DNA of 64,000 nucleotides, from assembly GCA_029449235.1 (NCBI GenBank), contig JANATG010000009.1, positions 310,001 to 374,000 of the forward strand, given 5' to 3'. The notes below the pieces were generated by a model. The model was not told the DNA's origin. It worked only from the letters and a program-made list of their open reading frames with translations, and searched no databases. This document shows, in pieces, positions 59,633 through 64,000 of the stretch (the stretch's first letter is position 1; every line of letters starts with the position of its first letter). Made by a program: the position numbers and the translations under genes. Origin of the DNA: Linnemannia schmuckeri. Taxonomy: Eukaryota; Mortierellomycota; Mortierellomycetes; Mortierellales; Mortierellaceae.

Positions 59633-62152
59633 ATGGCAAGCGACATCTACACTGCCGTGTATTCGGGAGTCCCCGTCTATGAAGTTATGTGCCGCGGAAT
59701 CGCCGTGATGAGGCGCAAGCAGGACTCATTCCTCAACGCAACACAAATCCTTAAGGTCGCCGGTATCGAAAAGGGACGCCGTACCAAAATCCTCGAACGC
59801 GAGGTCCTCCCAGGCGAGCACGAGAAGATTCAAGGCGGTTACGGCAAATACCAAGGCACCTGGTAAGCCGCTTTTTTCATATTTTTTCTTTTAGGAGCAT
59901 GTGTGTGTGTTTTTGTGTTGCTATGGAGGGTGCATGTTATTAACTTGCCTTTTACTTCTCAATTTGAAAAGGGTCCCGTTTCAGAGGGGGAAGGATTTAG
60001 CAAAGCAGTACGAGGTCGAACCGTTTTTACGCGCGCTGTTTGAATATGACGTCCTGCAAGGCGAAGTCGACACGGTCACCCCAACAAAGGAGATGGCCCT
60101 CATGGCCCAGAAATCAAAGGATATCGCCATCGCCAAAGCAGCAGCCTCACCTCGACAAAGCCCCTCAGCCAAGCGGGTTCGGAGCTCCTCTGCCAAACCA
60201 GGCGCTGCTGGCGGCTCTCAGACATTCAGCACAGCCTCGATGACACCATCGCCCCTTCATCCATCCTTCAATGCACCCTCACCGTCTATCCCGCCATCCC
60301 CTCAATGGCCCGTTGACAACAGTACGCCGGCTCGTAAGCGGCCCAAGATTCATTCGCCTGCTCAACGATACGATCGCGACTTTACACCTGAGCAGGAACA
60401 TGGTCACAACTTACTCCATCAACAATATCGCCATCAGCAATTCCGCCAGAACGGGAGCGGATCAAGTTTAGCACCACCGCCAGAAGAGATACCATTGGAG
60501 GGTGCTGAGCGATATCGATCGATTCTGATGGCAATTTTCTTGAACGACGATACGGAGGAGATCCCCTCCTTGCTGACAGACCCCACTATCCCCGAGGATC
60601 TCGATATCGACCTCGTCATTGACGATCAGGGCCATACGGCACTTCACTGGGCTGCTGCTCTGGCGCGAATTCAGGTTCTGGAACTCTTGGTTCAGAAGCA
60701 TGCGGACGTTCGTCGGGTCAACCATAACGGTGAGTCGGCGCTCATCCGCGCTGTTCTGGTGACCAACAACTATGACAAACAGTCTTTCCCGCATTTGCTC
60801 AGCATCCTTCACAGAGTCATCCCAACTGTCGACCACAAGAACAGGACCATGTTGCATCATATCGCGATGATGGCTGGAGTGAGAGGTCGTGGAGCAGCGT
60901 CAAGGTATTACATGGAGTGCCTTCTGGAATGGATTGCCCGGAATGGAGGAGATTTCTCATCATTGGTTGATATCCAGGACAAGAACGGAGATACTGCTTT
61001 GACGATTGCAGCCCGTGTTGGAGATCGGTATTTGGCGAGATTCCTGATCGATGTTGGTGCTAATCGGGAGATTGAGAACAAGGTTGGCCTCCGCGCCGGC
61101 GACTTTGGTGTCGACGACCTTGAGGTATGCATCTCTTTTCACACTTGACTTTTCTATCAAATGTCTACATGAATGTGGCCTTGTTCTACATGAAGTAATG
61201 CACGAACTAACTCTTTGTCTATTTAAATCTTTTATAGCGAGGGCCAACGGAAGCACCATTTGTGCCACGAGCATTTACAACAGCACCTCCATCAAAGGAG
61301 GAGAATAGCGGGAAGCGTGGCAAGGATGTCATGCATGGTAGGCGAGCTACTATTTCACTGCAAGATTTGAGTAAGACGTTTAATATTTTGTTATATATCT
61401 AACCATACCCTTGATCCTTGTTAACATGAATAGTTGTGCAAAAGATGGTGGATGAGTTGGATGTAGAGTTTTCACAGGAGATTCTGGCGCGACAGGGCCA
61501 ACTCAAGGATACTCAGTCACTTCTCAGGAACGCGACTCGAGAACTGACAGAAACGCGAAGGAGTATTATCGACTATAGAGCTCAGGCACAACAAGTTGCC
61601 GAGGCACAACAAAAGATCAAGAACCTGTCAATTTCGCTCGAGGAGGAGTCTCAACGGACACGAAGTCACAAGGGATACAACAGCAAACTGCGTGCTTCTT
61701 CGGGTGATGATATCGACGAGTTGTTTAATGTTCGGAAACCCAGCAGCAGCAGTTTTGATGGAACGACGACAACTGGAGCAGTTGAGGGTGGTGAGCAGGA
61801 TCTGAAGACGCGTGAGAGGATGGCCGAGGACGATTTGGTTCTCTTGCGGTCAAGAGTGTACGCGTACCAGAAGAATGACGAAGAACTTGCATTGGAGTTG
61901 GCTGAGGCCAAATCCAAGACGTCAGCGAACGAGTTGTTGTGCAAGAAGGTGATTGCGATCTGCTGTAATATCCCGCTGGACAAGGTTGACGAGATGCTTG
62001 TGCCGTTGACGCTGGCTGTTGAGAGCGATGGTGCTAGTTTGGATCTGTCGCGTGTTGCTGGATTCATGAGTCGGGTCAAGCAACAAGAAGGGATGGGCAT
62101 CACTGCTTCGACCTCTTCATCGTCTGCGGTGCCTTCTGCCTTAGGACCTTAG
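59633..62152 (+). CDS. APSES/ankyrin transcription factor (MBF subunit, Mbp1/Res type)
   Basis: Exons are 59633-59862, 59972-61124, 61238-61337 and 61434-62152, giving 733 aa. The N-terminal APSES (KilA-N) DNA-binding domain (about residues 5-105) reads IYTAVYSGVPVYEV, NATQILKVAG, GRRTKILE and, across the splice, GGYGKYQGTWVPFQRGKDLA. It is close to Res1/Res2 and Mbp1, which bind ACGCGT. A Ser/Pro-rich linker has basic clusters (AKRVRSSS, RKRPKI). Ankyrin repeats follow (about 290-460; GHTALHWAAALARIQVLELL, NGDTALTIAARVGDRYLARFL). The C-terminal third is coiled coil (DELDVEFSQEILARQGQL onward), used for pairing with the Swi6/Cdc10 partner. It would drive G1/S genes. Whether it is the Mbp1 or Swi4 type cannot be settled; the core looks Mbp1/Res-like. 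Confidence 0.92.
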
Positions 62153-62402
62153 TTTAGTCGAGATGGTCATCCATACTTGTCTTATGTTTCTTGTATCATA
62201 GTCTTACATTTTCTTCAATAACAACACTCACAAGCTATTTATCTCAAGCCTTGGCATCTGTATCAACTTCCAAAAAAAATAACTTTGTCACTTGTTTTCT
62301 TTTTCCGTCTTCCTCCCTCAGCTACAATCTTCTCGCACACTTCGCACCCTTACTCACTTGCTCACTTACACTTACATAACCCATACCTGCCTCACACGCA
62401 CT

Positions 62403-62989
62403 ATGTCTTTCAGCACTCAAAAGATCTTTCACCCAGCAACAAACATCATGAACCGTCGCGGCGACAACAACCAGCAGCACATCCAGTCACAGAATCGACG
62501 CATCGTTATGAGCAACAGCCTTGCTACTCGCCATCACCCCTATCGCCAAAACACCAACAATATCCATGAGGACAGCTTGTAGACAGACGCAGCGTTGTTC
62601 AGGGGATGCTCACTCAGATCAAGGAGGTGCATGTCCAATATACACCAACATACACAAAAAAATAAGCTTAATTTTGTTTGTTGTTTGATTTACGCAAAAC
62701 AACTCACTCACTTTTCCCGTTGTTTACGACCTGACTTTTTTAGCTGTACAAGAATGTGATCACACTGACAGATGAGCGCAACCAGCTCAAGATCGATTAT
62801 GCGATCCTCCAGAAGAAGATCTCGGACCTCGAGCGACAGGTCGCCAACTTTCAGGAGCTGGCGCAACAGCGTCAGAAAGTTAAGGAAGACAAGCGGAAGG
62901 TTGCGCCTATTCAGAGAGCGATGAAGAATTTGAATCTTAACCTTGGACTCTCGCAGGAGCAGGAGCGGGAGATAAGCAAGAAGTTGTGA
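62403..62989 (+). CDS. Small coiled-coil protein gene with an apparent one-base frameshift
   Basis: The start at 62403 (MSFSTQKIFHPATNIMNRRG) runs in a codon-biased frame rich in C- and G-ending codons and hits TAG just after HEDSL (62581). Shifting back by one base continues as VDRRSVVQGMLTQIKE to a donor at 62627. Splicing to 62744 gives LYKNVITLTDERNQLKIDY and a long heptad-like helix that ends in QEQEREISKKL. One lost G in a TTGGTA-like site would explain the break. The combined product would be about 155 aa with a basic/Asn/Gln-rich start and a coiled coil. I recognise no family. It could be a sequencing error, a damaged allele, or a gene with an unseen splice. The coiled-coil part alone could start at the Met in GMLTQ. 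Confidence 0.55.
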
Positions 62990-63333
62990 TTTGAAACCCC
63001 TTGTCGGCGCTACCTTGGGGTTAAACAAGCCTGGCCGGTCTGTTTGCTTGTAATGACTTTTGGTGGCGTTCAAGGAGCTCTCCCTTACTTTTTCTTTTCA
63101 TATTCCACTGCTTTGATATCGTTGTACTTTTATCCATTGATCCCCTTCTTTTGCTTATCCCTGTGATCAATAGACTTGGCACAACAAACAACTGTATTGG
63201 GCAGGTTGACAATAGTTTTCGGCACCTCTACAATTAAAAGCGGCACCTAAAGTGGCAGCTCTATAATGAGACACGAATCTTTTTTTTTTTTTGCTCCATT
63301 GTTACTTCCCTGTTCCCTTCACCTATCTTCAAA
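62990..63333. other. Intergenic region and left flank of a transposon
   Basis: Holds the 3' end of the coiled-coil gene, then a T-rich leader before the transposase ATG. Two copies of CGGCACCT lie close together (about 63214 and 63240), possibly in the terminal repeat. The element's outer boundary is not resolved because the right end is outside the window. Confidence 0.4.
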
Positions 63334-64000
63334 ATGCTCAAGCAACACAGCAAAATCGACAGTACTCAACACCAAAAGATTATCCACGTCATCTTTGACG
63401 AAGGGCGAACCACAACAGAAGCAGCACGCCGCTTCGGCTATCCCCGCTCAACAGTTTACGCTATTGCCAAAGCATTTGACAACGAGGGGAGAATGGAGCA
63501 GAAACATCGAGGTGGCAATCGACCCAAGCGACTATCCTCAGGCCGCATTGAATGGCTCTCTGACCGGCTTTCAGCTCGCCCGGATACAACGATCACAATT
63601 CTCTGCCAGGAGCTGAACGATCACTTCAACTTCGATCCACCGGTTTCTGCAGCTTCAGTGTCCCGAGCCGTCTGCGGTCAAGCAGGCTATATCCTCAAGC
63701 TACTGCGACAGGAACCGGCCGATTACAATAGCCCTGAACGCATTCATGCGCGCCAAGTCTGGGCTCAAGCGTTCCTCGAGTTGGCTGCGAGTATTATGGA
63801 CGTTGTGTTTGTGGACGAGGCAGGTTTCAACGTGCATATGGTCCGTCGATTTAGGAGGGCACTCCGAGGGCGAAGGCCAGTCGGAATTCGGCCAACATCG
63901 GAAGGAAAGAACCTCTCGGTGGTTGTTGCAGTGGGCAGAGAGGGTATCATTGCCTCTGAAGTGAAGTTGGGGGCTTATAACACTACATTGTTCGAAAACT
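63190..64000 (+). mobile_element. Tc1/IS630-type DNA transposon, 5' part
   Basis: A transposase reading frame lies at the right edge with repeat-like sequence just upstream. The left end is estimated, because no matching right terminal repeat is in the window to confirm it. The coding part is uninterrupted as far as it can be read, so the copy may be recent. Confidence 0.6.
63334..64000 (+). CDS. Tc1/IS630-type transposase, 3' truncated by the window
   Basis: The frame is open from the ATG at 63334 to the edge (222 codons) with no stop. An N-terminal helix-turn-helix pair (IFDEGRTTTEAARRFGYPRS and the RLSSGRIEWLSDRL segment) matches the DNA-binding part of Tc1/mariner and IS630 transposases. 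The first catalytic Asp of the DDE triad lies in VFVDEAGFNVH (D161). RPTSEGKNLSVVVAVG is the usual strand after it. The second and third acidic residues lie outside the window. The lack of introns and stops suggests a functional or very young copy. Confidence 0.88.
   Translation, partial: MLKQHSKIDSTQHQKIIHVIFDEGRTTTEAARRFGYPRSTVYAIAKAFDNEGRMEQKHRGGNRPKRLSSGRIEWLSDRLSARPDTTITILCQELNDHFNFDPPVSAASVSRAVCGQAGYILKLLRQEPADYNSPERIHARQVWAQAFLELAASIMDVVFVDEAGFNVHMVRRFRRALRGRRPVGIRPTSEGKNLSVVVAVGREGIIASEVKLGAYNTTLFEN

Overview
The window is nuclear DNA of a filamentous, early-diverging fungus. Most protein-coding genes carry short introns (about 60-280 bases) with GT(A/G)AG(T/C)-type donors and (T/C)AG-type acceptors. 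Coding thirds are rich in C, G and T, intergenic DNA is rich in T, A and CT tracts, and several proteins carry long Gln-, Ser- or Pro-rich insertions. The gene set is fungal: TRA1, SWC4, an APSES-type MBF factor, a GID8 homologue and a mitochondrial DNA polymerase gamma. It also includes a WDR81-type kinase-like/BEACH/WD40 gene, a family I do not know from ascomycete or basidiomycete yeasts. I infer a Mortierella-like (Mucoromycota/Mortierellomycota) genome; that is inference, not a search result.

Left third (1-25.4 kb). The 3' part of TRA1 (plus) enters from the left edge. It is followed by a small coiled-coil gene (minus), a secreted protein of unknown function (minus) and SWC4 (minus). GID8 (plus) is divergent from SWC4, and an UPS2/PRELI-type mitochondrial lipid-transfer gene (minus) is convergent with GID8. 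A decayed UNC93-like transporter pseudogene (plus) and a flavin-reductase-like gene (plus) follow. TRA1 and SWC4 both encode NuA4 subunits.

Middle (25.4-48.5 kb). A 2 kb gap holds long homopolymers and CT tracts. Then come a three-finger C2H2 factor with a Gln/Ser-rich body (plus), ELF1 (minus), the mitochondrial polymerase MIP1/POLG with a very long C-terminal tail (plus), a gamma-butyrobetaine dioxygenase-like enzyme (minus) and the 16-exon WDR81-type gene (minus).

Right third (48.5-64 kb). This holds a proline-rich WW-like protein (plus), the ADP/ATP carrier (minus) and a TBC1D13-type Rab-GAP with a large insertion (minus). An APSES/ankyrin MBF-type factor (plus) has two ACGCGT boxes upstream. 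It is followed by a small coiled-coil gene carrying an apparent one-base frameshift (plus) and the 5' part of an open Tc1/IS630-type transposase (plus) running off the window.

Functional threads are chromatin and transcription (TRA1, SWC4, ELF1, the zinc-finger factor, the MBF factor), mitochondria (POLG, UPS2, ADP/ATP carrier, GBBH-like, probably the flavin reductase), membrane traffic (WDR81, TBC1D13) and protein turnover (GID8). No tRNA, rRNA or CRISPR was seen. Exon boundaries below were worked out by hand from splice signals and reading-frame continuity. They are predictions, but phases agree across every join described.
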